Source of the DNA: Methanomassiliicoccaceae archaeon
GTDB taxonomy: Archaea > Thermoplasmatota > Thermoplasmata > Methanomassiliicoccales > Methanomethylophilaceae
Assembly (NCBI GenBank): GCA_003550345.1
Contig: PUJZ01000006.1
Location: 1-46,750, forward strand
DNA length: 46,750 nt
Reading direction: 5' to 3'
Position numbers and translations under genes: made by a program. The number at the start of each line of letters is the position of its first letter. The first letter of the stretch is position 1. Below the pieces are notes generated by a model that searched no databases, was not told where the DNA came from, and saw only the letters and a list, made by a program, of their open reading frames with translations. Below, in pieces: positions 13,892 to 22,315 of this stretch.

Positions 13892-15265
13892 ATGTCCAGG
13901 AAGCTAGGTGAGACCGCGGCCCTGTGCCCCAAATGCCTCAAGACCATACCCGCCGAGAAGATCGCCGAGGACGACGTCGTCTACATCGTCAAGGAGTGTG
14001 ACGAGCACGGCAGCTGGAAGGTGAGGATATGGGAGGGCGTGGAGGAGTATCTCCATCTCTACGACTTCGCAGCGGTGCAGAAGCCCCCGGACAAGTTCAT
14101 GGTCGAGGAGATGAAGGACTGCCCCCAGGACTGCGGGCTCTGCTCCGAGCACAAGCAGCACACCTGCCTCAATGTGGTGGAGGTCACCAACCTCTGCAAC
14201 ATGAACTGCCCCATCTGCTTCGCCCGCGCCAACAGCGACTACCGCTTCCATCCCGACATGGACCTGATCCGCAAGATGCTGCAGACCGTGGTGGACTATG
14301 TGCCGAGCCCCCGCTGCGTGCAGCTGAGCGGCGGGGAGCCCACCATCAGGGACGACCTCCCTGACATAGTCCGATTGGCCAAGGAGATGGGCATCGAGCA
14401 CATCGAGGTGAACACCAACGGCCTGCGCATAGCCAAGGAGAAGGAGTACCTGAAGGCGCTCAAGGAGGCCGGCGTGGACACCTTCTATTTCCAATTCGAC
14501 GGCACCAGGGACGAGATCTACCGCCAGACCCGCGGCCGGGACCTCTTCGAGCTCAAGAAGCAGGCATTGGCAAACTGCGCCGAGCTGGGCATGGGCGTCA
14601 CCCTGGTCGCCACGGTGTCGCCCACCATCAACCTGGACAACGTGGGGGAGATGATACGCTTCGCCACCGAGAACGTGCCCACCGTCAAGGGCATACACTT
14701 CCAGCCCATCTTCTACGTGGGACGCTACCCCGCCGACCCCTCCGATGAGGACCGCGTCACCCTCTCACAGCTCGCCAAGGCGATTGAGGAGCAGACCATG
14801 GGCATGCTGAAGGCGGACAACTTCATCCCCACCTCCTGCTCCAACGTCCACTGCGACATCAAATCGCTGTCGGTCGTGCTTCCGGACAAGTCCCTGTTCC
14901 CCATGACCACCATGGCGCTGGGGCCTCCACGGTCGACGGACAACATCGCCGAGAAGACCCGGACCGAGGTCTCCCAGTTCTGGCGCTTCATCGAGGAGAC
15001 AATGGACGGCCCCTCGGAGAGCGACGACAACAGCTGGGCGGCATTCGTCGACCGGGCCAAGACCCACTACCTCACCGTGTCATCCATGGCCTTCCAGGAC
15101 GTCTGGAGCGGCGAGACGGAGCGCTGGGAGCGCTGCTGCATCCACATGGTGACCCCCGACGGGCGGCTGGTGCCCTTCTGCCTGTTCAACGTCAACAACA
15201 AGGACGGGGAGACGCTCTACCGCCATCAGGTTTTCAGGCCTTACGGTGAGAAGATCAAGGAATGA
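13892..15265 (+). CDS. Radical SAM protein, tetraether-synthase (Tes)-like
   Basis: A 457-residue protein from the ATG at 13892; an ATG at 13868 would add 8 residues. The SAM-cluster motif is C102-x3-C106-x2-C109 (CNMNCPIC). Before it lies an N-terminal Cys group (C12, C15, C36) and DCPQDCGLCSEHKQHTC (C77, C81, C84, C92), and near the end SCSNVHCD and CCIHMVTPDGRLVPFC. This multi-cluster layout matches the MJ0619/Tes group, where a mononuclear iron site and three [4Fe-4S] clusters support biphytanyl chain coupling in tetraether lipids. A macrocyclic-lipid synthase or a pterin-methylating paralogue is possible. Other ether-lipid genes in the window support a lipid role. Confidence 0.8.
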   Translation: MSRKLGETAALCPKCLKTIPAEKIAEDDVVYIVKECDEHGSWKVRIWEGVEEYLHLYDFAAVQKPPDKFMVEEMKDCPQDCGLCSEHKQHTCLNVVEVTNLCNMNCPICFARANSDYRFHPDMDLIRKMLQTVVDYVPSPRCVQLSGGEPTIRDDLPDIVRLAKEMGIEHIEVNTNGLRIAKEKEYLKALKEAGVDTFYFQFDGTRDEIYRQTRGRDLFELKKQALANCAELGMGVTLVATVSPTINLDNVGEMIRFATENVPTVKGIHFQPIFYVGRYPADPSDEDRVTLSQLAKAIEEQTMGMLKADNFIPTSCSNVHCDIKSLSVVLPDKSLFPMTTMALGPPRSTDNIAEKTRTEVSQFWRFIEETMDGPSESDDNSWAAFVDRAKTHYLTVSSMAFQDVWSGETERWERCCIHMVTPDGRLVPFCLFNVNNKDGETLYRHQVFRPYGEKIKE

Positions 15266-15285
15266 GGCCCAGGCCTCTTTTTTTT
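15264..15285 (+). terminator. Intrinsic-type terminator after the radical SAM gene
   Basis: GAGGCC (15264-15269) and GGCCTC (15272-15277) form a 6-bp inverted repeat overlapping the stop codon, followed directly by eight T residues (15278-15285). Confidence 0.65.
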
Positions 15286-15296
15286 AAAAAGGGGGT

Positions 15297-15602
15297 TCAG
15301 CGGCGGCGGTTGTAGCCGAAGCTGCCGTAGTGCTTGTTGACCACGCCGCTCATGTAGTTGGTGAGGAACTTCTCCTTCTCCTTGGTGTTGACCACGAAAC
15401 CAAGTATGGGGAACTCCTGGTCGCAATGGACGCAACGTACGTTCTTGCAGTTCTGGTTGACCTTGGGGCAGCCCCTGCAGGCTATCGCCCTGGACTGGAA
15501 CATGCTGAACTCCTTCCCGCACTTGGGGCAGGTGAATCTGTGCGTCGACGACAACATCTGCGGCGTCACGCCGGCTCTAGCCATCTCGGGGGTCAGTACC
15601 AT
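15297..15602 (-). CDS. Small multi-cysteine zinc-ribbon protein
   Basis: A 101-residue protein with seven cysteines at 25, 28, 42, 45, 52, 57 and 60, arranged as CPKC, CRGC and CVHC knuckles, consistent with two interlinked zinc sites. The C-terminus is basic and aromatic (NKHYGSFGYNRRR), which could contact RNA or DNA. Not recognised beyond the zinc-ribbon character. ATG at 15602 (MVLTPEMARAG). Convergent with the radical SAM gene, whose terminator separates them by 11 bases. Confidence 0.78.
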   Translation of the reverse strand: MVLTPEMARAGVTPQMLSSTHRFTCPKCGKEFSMFQSRAIACRGCPKVNQNCKNVRCVHCDQEFPILGFVVNTKEKEKFLTNYMSGVVNKHYGSFGYNRRR

Positions 15603-15675
15603 TTTGCATTCTCTCCGGTCTTGTGGTCGAAGTTAAAGGCTTCCCCCTATTTACAATTCACGATACCACCAGGCC

Positions 15676-16443
15676 CTACTCCAGCTCCTCCTTGGTAGGC
15701 AGCATCGCAGGCGGGAACACGGGGCTCCAACGGGTGAAGGGCCGGAAGGGGTAGGGGGCCATCGGCCTGCTGCCCTCCAGCCCCCTCATCAGCCCTGGAA
15801 TCAGATCGGCGGGGAGGACCATCACCATCTCGTCATCGCCCACCAGGCCGTAAAGGCGGTCGCCGATGCAAGGTATGTCGAGGGAGGGCTCCCCCTTATC
15901 ATGGGCGCGGGATATCGAGGCGCAAACCGAGGCCTGACCAGTGACCGGGCTGCAGATGGCCCCGCCATTCTCGAAGTGCAGGCCGATGATGAGACGGAGC
16001 ATCTGGCCCGGGGTGCCGTAGATCACCACCACGTCCGGGTCCCCCCGGCAGTGCGCCAGTGGCGATATCTCCACCGCCCCGTGCCTCCTGCCTTCATCGC
16101 CCATCATCCCCATGCGCGAGTGCATCCTCTCCCCGGCCTCGAGGTCCTGGACGAATCCCAGGTAGAGCTGCCCCCTGCTCAGGCGGGAGGGGGTGGCTAT
16201 CAATCCCAGCGCCGCCGCGCCCCAGACGCAACGCATGGTCGACGGTGAAGAGGCCAGCACCCCGTCTGCCCCGTCGAAACGGGCCCGGAGGATCATCTGG
16301 CAAATGGCGGTGTCCCGCATCACCCTGCCGGGGAAGGAGCTGAGCTCCGAAGCGCTCTCCATGAACCTCACCGCGACGGCGTCCCCGCGGAGCCGCACGT
16401 CCTCCTGCAGGCGGCGGGATACCTTTGCCCAATCGGTGTCCAT
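15676..16443 (-). CDS. DUF169 family protein
   Basis: A 255-residue protein of the DUF169 (COG2043) family, frequent in anaerobic archaea. Typical features are DAVAVRFMES near the N-terminus, the segment around TAICQMILRARFDG, GQLYLGFVQD, the central VVVIYGTPGQMLRLI, and a Cys-containing GQASVCASISRA and PSLDIPCIGDR. Function is unknown for the family. The ATG at 16443 is preferred to one nine codons upstream because it lies closer to the family start. It is divergent from the PaaK-like ligase with an 84-base shared promoter region. Confidence 0.82.
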   Translation of the reverse strand: MDTDWAKVSRRLQEDVRLRGDAVAVRFMESASELSSFPGRVMRDTAICQMILRARFDGADGVLASSPSTMRCVWGAAALGLIATPSRLSRGQLYLGFVQDLEAGERMHSRMGMMGDEGRRHGAVEISPLAHCRGDPDVVVIYGTPGQMLRLIIGLHFENGGAICSPVTGQASVCASISRAHDKGEPSLDIPCIGDRLYGLVGDDEMVMVLPADLIPGLMRGLEGSRPMAPYPFRPFTRWSPVFPPAMLPTKEELE

Positions 16444-16527
16444 GCGGGAGGATTCCCATTGCAGGCACATTATCTTTTCTTCCCGGTATACAATAATGTT
16501 ATCTATGCATCACTGGATTCAGAGGGC

Positions 16528-17979
16528 ATGAGCGCTTGGAAACGGGTCAAGATCGCCATCGTCCGCAGAAAGCTCCTCTCCAACAAGATACCCGAGGACA
16601 GCGAGAACCCTCTGGAGGAGTGGATGGCCCTCAAGGCCAAGGAGACCCTCAAGAAGAGCCCCGAGCTCCAGAAGGCGATCGGCAGGAAGAAGCTGGACAC
16701 GGTGGGCCCTGAGGAGTTCAGGGAGTACCAGCTCTTCCGCGTCCGTGAACAGATGCGCTATGTGCAGGAGAACTCCATATTCTACAAGGACAGATTCCGC
16801 GAGGCCGGCGTATCGCCGGATGACATACGCAGCTATGAGGACCTGGTGCGCATACCTATGACCACGCCGGACGAGATGGCGGTGGAGCCCAACCACTTCC
16901 TCTGCGTGTCGATGACCAAGACCGAGAGGGCCTTCACCACCACCGGCACCTCCGGGGTCAGGAAAAGGGTGTTCTACACCCGCGAGGACCTGCTGGCGAA
17001 GATAGACATCATCTCCTCCGCGCTCATGAACGTGGGAATGAAGAAGGGCGACGTGCTCCACATAATGTTCCCCACCGTGGGCGCCTGGGACCCCAGCCTG
17101 ATGCTGGCGGGGGCGTGCATGGTGGCAGGCTACGGTTCTTCGAACTCGGCGAGCGTGGACATATCCGAGCAGATGCAGACAATCACCGAGAACAACTCCA
17201 CCTACATAATCGGGCTGCCCTCCTTCATCTACCGCGTCACCGTGCTCGCCGGCGAGCGCGTGGACCTCAAGTCACTGGGGATCAAGAAGGGGATATGCGC
17301 CGCTGAACCCCTCTCCGAGGCGATGAGGGGGATCCTCGAGGAGGCGTGGGGATGCCCGGTGCTCGATGTGTGGGGCATGACCGAGTTCGGCCTCGCCTGC
17401 GCCATAGAGTGCGACGAGAGGGACGGCCTCCACACCGATGAGGCCAACATGCTTTTCGAGGTCATCGACCCGGAGACCGGCGAGCACGTCCCCGATGGTG
17501 AGAAGGGCGAGCTGGTGGTCACCAGCCTCAATGCCGAGGCCACTCCATTGATCCGCTATCGCACCCGGGACATAAGCTTCCTTTATCCGCCTGAATGCGA
17601 CTGCGGCACCCGTTTCAACCGCCGCATCGGCAAGCCCGGAGGGCGCCTGGACCTGATGACGAAGATCGGGCTGGGACAGAAGGTCTATCCTCTGCTCTTC
17701 GACGAGGCGCTCCTCCAGTTCCCGGAGGTGGTGAGCTACCAGCTGACCATCGACCGTGAGGGGTACAAGGACGTGCTCACCTTCTGCGTGGAGACCGAGA
17801 GGCCCGACGAGGACCTGCGCCAGCGCCTGGTGGACGCCTTGACGTCCATCGCCGAGATCGAGCAGGGCATCGACGAGGAGCTGCTGGAGCCGCCGCGGAT
17901 CGAATTCCGCGACGCTGGCACCAAGGATTACGCATCCAAGGCGAAGGTCATCGTCGACAGACGGAAGCATTACGATTGA
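16528..17979 (+). CDS. Phenylacetate-CoA ligase (PaaK) family protein
   Basis: A 483-residue AMP-forming ligase of the PaaK type, from the ATG at 16528; a TATA-like TATACAAT lies near 16487. Motifs in order: FTTTGTSGVRKRVFYT (the ATP-binding loop), VWGMTEFGLA, TPLIRYRTRD and GGRLDLMTKIGLGQKVYP. These hold the adenylate and the hinge. The family activates aryl or other carboxylic acids to CoA thioesters; some members act in cofactor or natural-product pathways. Substrate unknown. The gene is followed 8 bases later by pdxT, and the spacing suggests co-transcription, though a link to PLP synthesis is not obvious. Confidence 0.88.
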   Translation: MSAWKRVKIAIVRRKLLSNKIPEDSENPLEEWMALKAKETLKKSPELQKAIGRKKLDTVGPEEFREYQLFRVREQMRYVQENSIFYKDRFREAGVSPDDIRSYEDLVRIPMTTPDEMAVEPNHFLCVSMTKTERAFTTTGTSGVRKRVFYTREDLLAKIDIISSALMNVGMKKGDVLHIMFPTVGAWDPSLMLAGACMVAGYGSSNSASVDISEQMQTITENNSTYIIGLPSFIYRVTVLAGERVDLKSLGIKKGICAAEPLSEAMRGILEEAWGCPVLDVWGMTEFGLACAIECDERDGLHTDEANMLFEVIDPETGEHVPDGEKGELVVTSLNAEATPLIRYRTRDISFLYPPECDCGTRFNRRIGKPGGRLDLMTKIGLGQKVYPLLFDEALLQFPEVVSYQLTIDREGYKDVLTFCVETERPDEDLRQRLVDALTSIAEIEQGIDEELLEPPRIEFRDAGTKDYASKAKVIVDRRKHYD

Positions 17980-17987
17980 GGTCCAGG

Positions 17988-18590
17988 ATGATCAGGGCAG
18001 GAGTCCTCACCTTGCAGGGCGCGGCCCCGGAGCACGCGCTCTCGCTGCGCGCCGCCATGCGCGAAGAGGGTCAGGAGGGCGAGGTGGTGGCGGTCCGCGG
18101 CCCTGACGACCTTGAAGGCCTTGACTGCCTTGTTCTGCCAGGAGGGGAGAGCACAACCATAGCCAAGCTCCTACAGAGGTCGGGCATGATGGGGCCGATC
18201 CGGGAGATGGCCGCTTCAGGGACGCCGATGATGGGCACCTGCGCCGGCTGCGTCCTCATGGCGAAGCAGGGCGATGACGAAGTGAAAAGGACAGGCACCG
18301 AGCTCCTGGGCCTGATGGACATGAGGGTCTCACGCAACCGCTTCGGACGACAGCGGGAGTCCTTCGAATGCCGATTGGAGGTGGAGGGCCTGGACCGGGC
18401 ATTCCCGGCGGTCTTCATCAGGGGGCCGGTGATTGAGGAATGCTGGGGCCGCTGCCGGCCTTTGGCCTATTTCGACGGGAAGGCGGTGATGGTGAGGCAG
18501 GGCAGCCTGCTGGCGCTCTCCTTCCATCCTGAGCTTTCCACCGACAAGCGCATCCACCGGATGCTGCTCGACATGGTTCCTAGGACCTGA
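17988..18590 (+). CDS. pdxT: Pyridoxal 5'-phosphate synthase, glutaminase subunit PdxT
   Basis: A 200-residue class I glutamine amidotransferase. PGGESTTIAKL (about 47-57) holds the oxyanion strand, GTCAGC (about 78-83) the nucleophilic cysteine, and FHPELSTD (about 182-189) the catalytic His-Glu. It releases ammonia from glutamine and passes it to PdxS for PLP formation in the cytoplasm. PdxS is not in the window. The ATG at 17988 has GAGGT five bases upstream, better than an in-frame TTG at 17976. Its last 11 bases overlap the convergent GGGP synthase. Confidence 0.92.
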   Translation: MIRAGVLTLQGAAPEHALSLRAAMREEGQEGEVVAVRGPDDLEGLDCLVLPGGESTTIAKLLQRSGMMGPIREMAASGTPMMGTCAGCVLMAKQGDDEVKRTGTELLGLMDMRVSRNRFGRQRESFECRLEVEGLDRAFPAVFIRGPVIEECWGRCRPLAYFDGKAVMVRQGSLLALSFHPELSTDKRIHRMLLDMVPRT

Positions 18591-19314
18591 TCGCCGCTAT
18601 CACCGATTCGAGCTCCTGATGGTAGCCGTCCTTCTCCACCAGGGTACCGGTGACGACGGCGTCGGCCCCCGCCCTCTTGGCGGCCAGCGCAGTCTCGGGG
18701 TCCCGGATGCCCCCTCCTACTATCAGGGGGACCGACAGAACGCTCTTGACGGTCGATATCATTTCAGGGGGCACGGGCTGGTCGGCGCCGCTGCCCGCCT
18801 CCAGGTAGACGAAGTCCATTCCCAGGTACTCTGCCGCCAGGGCATAGCCCAATGCGGCCATGGGGTCGTCCCTCTTCACCAGGTCGGCCTGTCCGACCTC
18901 TCCGGCCTTCATGCCCGGCTCGACGAGGATGTACCCCATCGACACCGGCTCCAGGCCCAGCTTCTTCACCACCGGCGCCGCCATGGCCTGCTCCTTGATG
19001 ACCATGCGCACATCGCGGCTGTTGAGCATGCTCATGAAGTAGAGCGCGTCGCAATGCCTGGAGATGGCGTGGGCCCCGGACGGGAAATAGATCACCGGGA
19101 TCTGCACGGCCTTCTTGATGGCGGCGGCGGTCTCGTCGAGGTTCATCTGGTTGACGTCGGTGGATCCGCCTATCATGATGGCGTCGGTCCCCATCCTCTC
19201 GGCGTTGGCCGCGACCTCTGCGGCCAGCTCTGGAGCCTGTTTGTCAGGGTCGACGAGCGTCATGTGAATCGTGCCTCCGGCCATCCTTTCAAGTAGGTAA
19301 TCCTTGACTGTCAT
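18580..19314 (-). CDS. Geranylgeranylglyceryl phosphate synthase
   Basis: A 244-residue TIM-barrel enzyme. HMTLVDPDK near the start (the glycerol-1-phosphate and Mg site), IMIGGSTDV, the central PVIYFPSGAH, VYLEAGSGAD and the phosphate-binding VGGGIRDPETA are all family landmarks. It joins geranylgeranyl diphosphate to sn-glycerol-1-phosphate, the first ether bond of archaeal membrane lipids. The ATG at 19314 follows GGAGG by six bases and overlaps the stop of the upstream UbiA gene (TGATG), so the two successive steps of the pathway are translationally coupled. Stop is TAG. Confidence 0.95.
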   Translation of the reverse strand: MTVKDYLLERMAGGTIHMTLVDPDKQAPELAAEVAANAERMGTDAIMIGGSTDVNQMNLDETAAAIKKAVQIPVIYFPSGAHAISRHCDALYFMSMLNSRDVRMVIKEQAMAAPVVKKLGLEPVSMGYILVEPGMKAGEVGQADLVKRDDPMAALGYALAAEYLGMDFVYLEAGSGADQPVPPEMISTVKSVLSVPLIVGGGIRDPETALAAKRAGADAVVTGTLVEKDGYHQELESVIAAIRS

Positions 19315-20126
19315 CAAAATCCTCCGAGTATGAAAGCTATCAGCGCGACCATCATGCCGAATTTCGCGTACCTCTGGCCGCTACGCGGGTCCTTGAAAAG
19401 AATCCAAGCGCAGTATATAAAGATTGCATCCGCAACCAGCACCGCCCCCAGGTACAGGTCGTTGAACAGCCCGGCCAGGACCGGCTGCATGCTCAGCGCC
19501 ACACCGGAGAGGTAGCAGATGGCGGCGACCATGCCGGCGTTCCTCTCACCGATGACCATGGGGAGGGTGCGGCGGTCGATATCGCCCTCGATGTCCTCGA
19601 TGTCCTTGGTTATCTCCCTGCCGATGGTCACCAGCCCCGCCATGCCCGCGATGGCAACGGTGTTGATGACCGCGCCCACCACCACGCCGCCGAGTATGAA
19701 GAGCAGACCGGTGAGCACCGCGATTATAACGTTGCCGACGATGCCGGTGCTCTTATAGCGGAACTCATAGGCGAGCATGAGTACTATGGCGGCTATGACC
19801 ACCGCGGCCGCTTCCCATGAGAGAAGTCCCGACAGGAGGATGGCCACGCTGAACGCCACGGCCGAGACCTTCAGTGCGGTGCCCGCCTCCATCCTCCCCG
19901 ATGGGATCGGCCGCTCGGGGTGGGCTATCCGATCGACCTCGCGGTCGATGTAGTCGTTGAGGGAGTTGCCTCCCGCGATGAATGTGAATACAACCACCGA
20001 GGCCACAACCAGATTCCGCCAGTGCTCGAGCAGGTCGGCGCCGGCGCCGATGAAGGCGGCCACCGTCAGGCCTATGACTCCCATGAAGCAGTTGCCCAAT
20101 CGGAACAAATGGAGGAAGCGATTCAC
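19314..20126 (-). CDS. UbiA prenyltransferase, digeranylgeranylglyceryl phosphate synthase type
   Basis: A 270-residue membrane protein with about eight to nine hydrophobic helices. The two Asp-rich motifs are NSLNDYIDREVDRIAHPERP (about 54-73) and GREITKDIEDIEGDID (about 168-183), which bind the prenyl diphosphate via Mg. The second ether bond of archaeal lipids is its expected reaction, adding a geranylgeranyl chain to GGGP at the membrane. The neighbouring GGGP synthase supports this over a quinone or haem role. No Shine-Dalgarno is obvious. It is the first gene of a two-gene unit, divergent from the site-2 protease. Confidence 0.93.
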   Translation of the reverse strand: MNRFLHLFRLGNCFMGVIGLTVAAFIGAGADLLEHWRNLVVASVVVFTFIAGGNSLNDYIDREVDRIAHPERPIPSGRMEAGTALKVSAVAFSVAILLSGLLSWEAAAVVIAAIVLMLAYEFRYKSTGIVGNVIIAVLTGLLFILGGVVVGAVINTVAIAGMAGLVTIGREITKDIEDIEGDIDRRTLPMVIGERNAGMVAAICYLSGVALSMQPVLAGLFNDLYLGAVLVADAIFIYCAWILFKDPRSGQRYAKFGMMVALIAFILGGF

Positions 20127-20215
20127 GGCCAGTCATCCCGTTTCCCATTGAAATTGTTTGTGCAGCCGCATGTGGCTCCGCTAGTTTATTGATGTGGTAA
20201 CAACTACGGGTAACG

Positions 20216-21295
20216 ATGCCCTCAGGCAAGGAGACCATCGAACTCCTGAACAGGGAGGTGGGAAGGCGCTTCCCCGTGAGGCAGGTTATGGTCTACTCCG
20301 AGGGCGTGGTCTTTCTGGTCGATTCATCCCTGGGGGACATGGAGGAGGACTTCGAGGCCCTGCGCAAAAAGCTCCGGGATATGGGGTTCATAGCCACCCT
20401 CCGGGATTCCGGCGACCGCTACAGCATCGGGGTGATGAAGATGCCCCCCATCAACACCCGGTCGGTGAGGGTGAACCAGATCATGCTGATGCTCACGATG
20501 GCCACCACCGTCATCTCCGGCTCTTTCCTGTGGGGGAGCTACAGCGGAGAATTGGACATCCTCGCCCCCGGCAACCTCTTCTGGGGGGCGGTCTATTTCG
20601 CCCTCCCTCTGCTGCTGATCCTCGGCACCCACGAGCTATCCCATTTCTTCATGGCGAGAAGGCACGGACTGAACGCGTCGCTGCCCTTCTTCATACCCTC
20701 CATACCGCCGATCGGGACCTTCGGGGCGTTCATATCCATCAGGGAGCCGCTGCCCAACCGCAAGGCTCTGATGGATGTGGGGATATCCGGGCCCATCGGC
20801 GGATTCATCGTCACATTGCCGGTCCTGTTCCTCGGCTACCACCTGACCGCCGTCGGCGGGCAGGTGGCCCAAGGGGGGACGGAGATACTGGGGATATTAG
20901 GCGTTCCGCTGGGCATGCAGCTGGTCTCAATGCTCTACCCTGCGGCGGAGGGGATGTTCATGCACCCCACCCTCTTCGCCGCCTGGCTAGGCCTTTTCGT
21001 AACGGGGATCAACCTGCTCCCCGCAGGACAGCTGGACGGGGGGCATATCGCCAGGTCGGTGCTGGGCGAGAGGACGAAATGGCTGGGCATAGCGACCGTC
21101 GCCGCGCTCCTGGCGCTCTCCTTCTTCTACACAGGATGGCTGATATTCGCGGCGCTTATCTATTTCCTGGGAGTCATTCACCCGCCGCCGCTCGACGACA
21201 TCACCCCTTTAGACAGGAAGAGGAAGGCCTTGGCGGGCGTGGCGCTGCTCCTCCTGCTGTTCTGCTTCACCCCGCTTCCGATACAGACCGCATGA
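20216..21295 (+). CDS. Site-2 protease family (M50) membrane metallopeptidase
   Basis: A 359-residue membrane protein. A soluble N-terminal domain of about 85 residues precedes the first helix. The zinc motif is HELSH (about 140-144, fitting HExxH) in a membrane helix, and the third ligand lies in LPAGQLDGGHIARS (about 270-283). At least six hydrophobic segments are visible. Such enzymes cut substrates within the membrane, in signalling or quality control. No substrate can be assigned. ATG at 20216 with no strong SD. Divergent from the UbiA gene with an 89-base gap. Confidence 0.92.
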   Translation: MPSGKETIELLNREVGRRFPVRQVMVYSEGVVFLVDSSLGDMEEDFEALRKKLRDMGFIATLRDSGDRYSIGVMKMPPINTRSVRVNQIMLMLTMATTVISGSFLWGSYSGELDILAPGNLFWGAVYFALPLLLILGTHELSHFFMARRHGLNASLPFFIPSIPPIGTFGAFISIREPLPNRKALMDVGISGPIGGFIVTLPVLFLGYHLTAVGGQVAQGGTEILGILGVPLGMQLVSMLYPAAEGMFMHPTLFAAWLGLFVTGINLLPAGQLDGGHIARSVLGERTKWLGIATVAALLALSFFYTGWLIFAALIYFLGVIHPPPLDDITPLDRKRKALAGVALLLLLFCFTPLPIQTA

Positions 21296-21304
21296 GGGGC
21301 CGCA

Positions 21305-22297
21305 TCACGCCCGTTTCTCCAGCACGTGGTAGTTGCGGGTCAGCGAGCGGTGCACCCTCTGCGAGAAACGGTAGACCTCCTGGAAGCCGCTACGGGCCGA
21401 CAGGGGGGAGGGGAGGGTGATGCCCAGTGAGCCTCCTCTTCTCAGCACCCCGTAGGACGCGTCAACTGTCCTCGCGTAAAGCTCCTCGAGGGGCTCGCCC
21501 CCGGTGCTGGTCGACCTGCCATAGGGAGGGTCGGTGGCGACAGCCGCCAGATGCCCGAAGCGGTCCCCGATCTCGCCCACATCGCAGACAGCGTGGTCGA
21601 AGAGCTCGTGGCCGTAATGCGCAAGGTTGTCACGGCATCCCTCGACCATGCTTTCGGATATGTCGCTGGCGATGGCCCGGATTCCCATGGAGGCCGCCTC
21701 GAGAAGGAGGCCGCCCGTGCCGCAGAAGGGGTCGAGCAAAGCCTCACCCGGCCTGACCCCGGTCATGTTCACCAACGCCCGGGCGAAGCGTGGATGCAAG
21801 GATATGGGGGAGGAGAAGGGGCGCTCGGCGACCTTGCGGGTCTCCAGGGACCTGCGGTCGATGACGCGCCTGACGACATGGATGCTGACCCTGTCGGAGA
21901 GGAGCACCCTCAGCTCCATATCGGGTCTGCTCAGGTCGACCTTGTTGTCCTTGAACAGTCCGCCCATCCTGCGTGTCAATGAACGGGTGTCCGCCTCAGG
22001 CATGGCGCTCTCGAAGCGTTTTACCCGCACCGAGAAGCTGCCAGGGGGTAGCTCGAGGTCCTCGGCCTTTCGCCAAAGCTCATCGGGATGGCAGGTGAGC
22101 AGGTGCCTGCCGATTCGGTGGGTGAGGGCGAGGCGCTCGGCCAGCCTGTCCAGCGAGGCCTCCTCCATGCTGCAGACCAGGTAGCCGGGCCCGCTCTCCT
22201 CCACCTGGCAGCGAGGCTCCAACGCCAGCAAGGAGAGGGCCTCGGCCAGAGGCATGCTGGGATGCTCGCCCGAAAGTTCGAAAAGAAAAGGGTCCAT
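21305..22297 (-). CDS. tRNA (guanine10-N2)-methyltransferase, THUMP domain
   Basis: A 330-residue protein with an N-terminal THUMP-like region (residues 1 to about 150) and a C-terminal Rossmann methyltransferase. The SAM-binding loop is LLDPFCGTGGLLLEAA (about 187-202) and the catalytic motif is TDPPYGRSTSTGGE (about 256-269), the N2-guanine DPPY form. This matches archaeal Trm-G10, which methylates G10 of tRNA. Family length is about 330. It lies 18 bases downstream of radA on the same strand and may be transcribed with it. Confidence 0.9.
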   Translation of the reverse strand: MDPFLFELSGEHPSMPLAEALSLLALEPRCQVEESGPGYLVCSMEEASLDRLAERLALTHRIGRHLLTCHPDELWRKAEDLELPPGSFSVRVKRFESAMPEADTRSLTRRMGGLFKDNKVDLSRPDMELRVLLSDRVSIHVVRRVIDRRSLETRKVAERPFSSPISLHPRFARALVNMTGVRPGEALLDPFCGTGGLLLEAASMGIRAIASDISESMVEGCRDNLAHYGHELFDHAVCDVGEIGDRFGHLAAVATDPPYGRSTSTGGEPLEELYARTVDASYGVLRRGGSLGITLPSPLSARSGFQEVYRFSQRVHRSLTRNYHVLEKRA

Positions 22298-22315
22298 TCG
22301 GACCCTGTATGGTTT

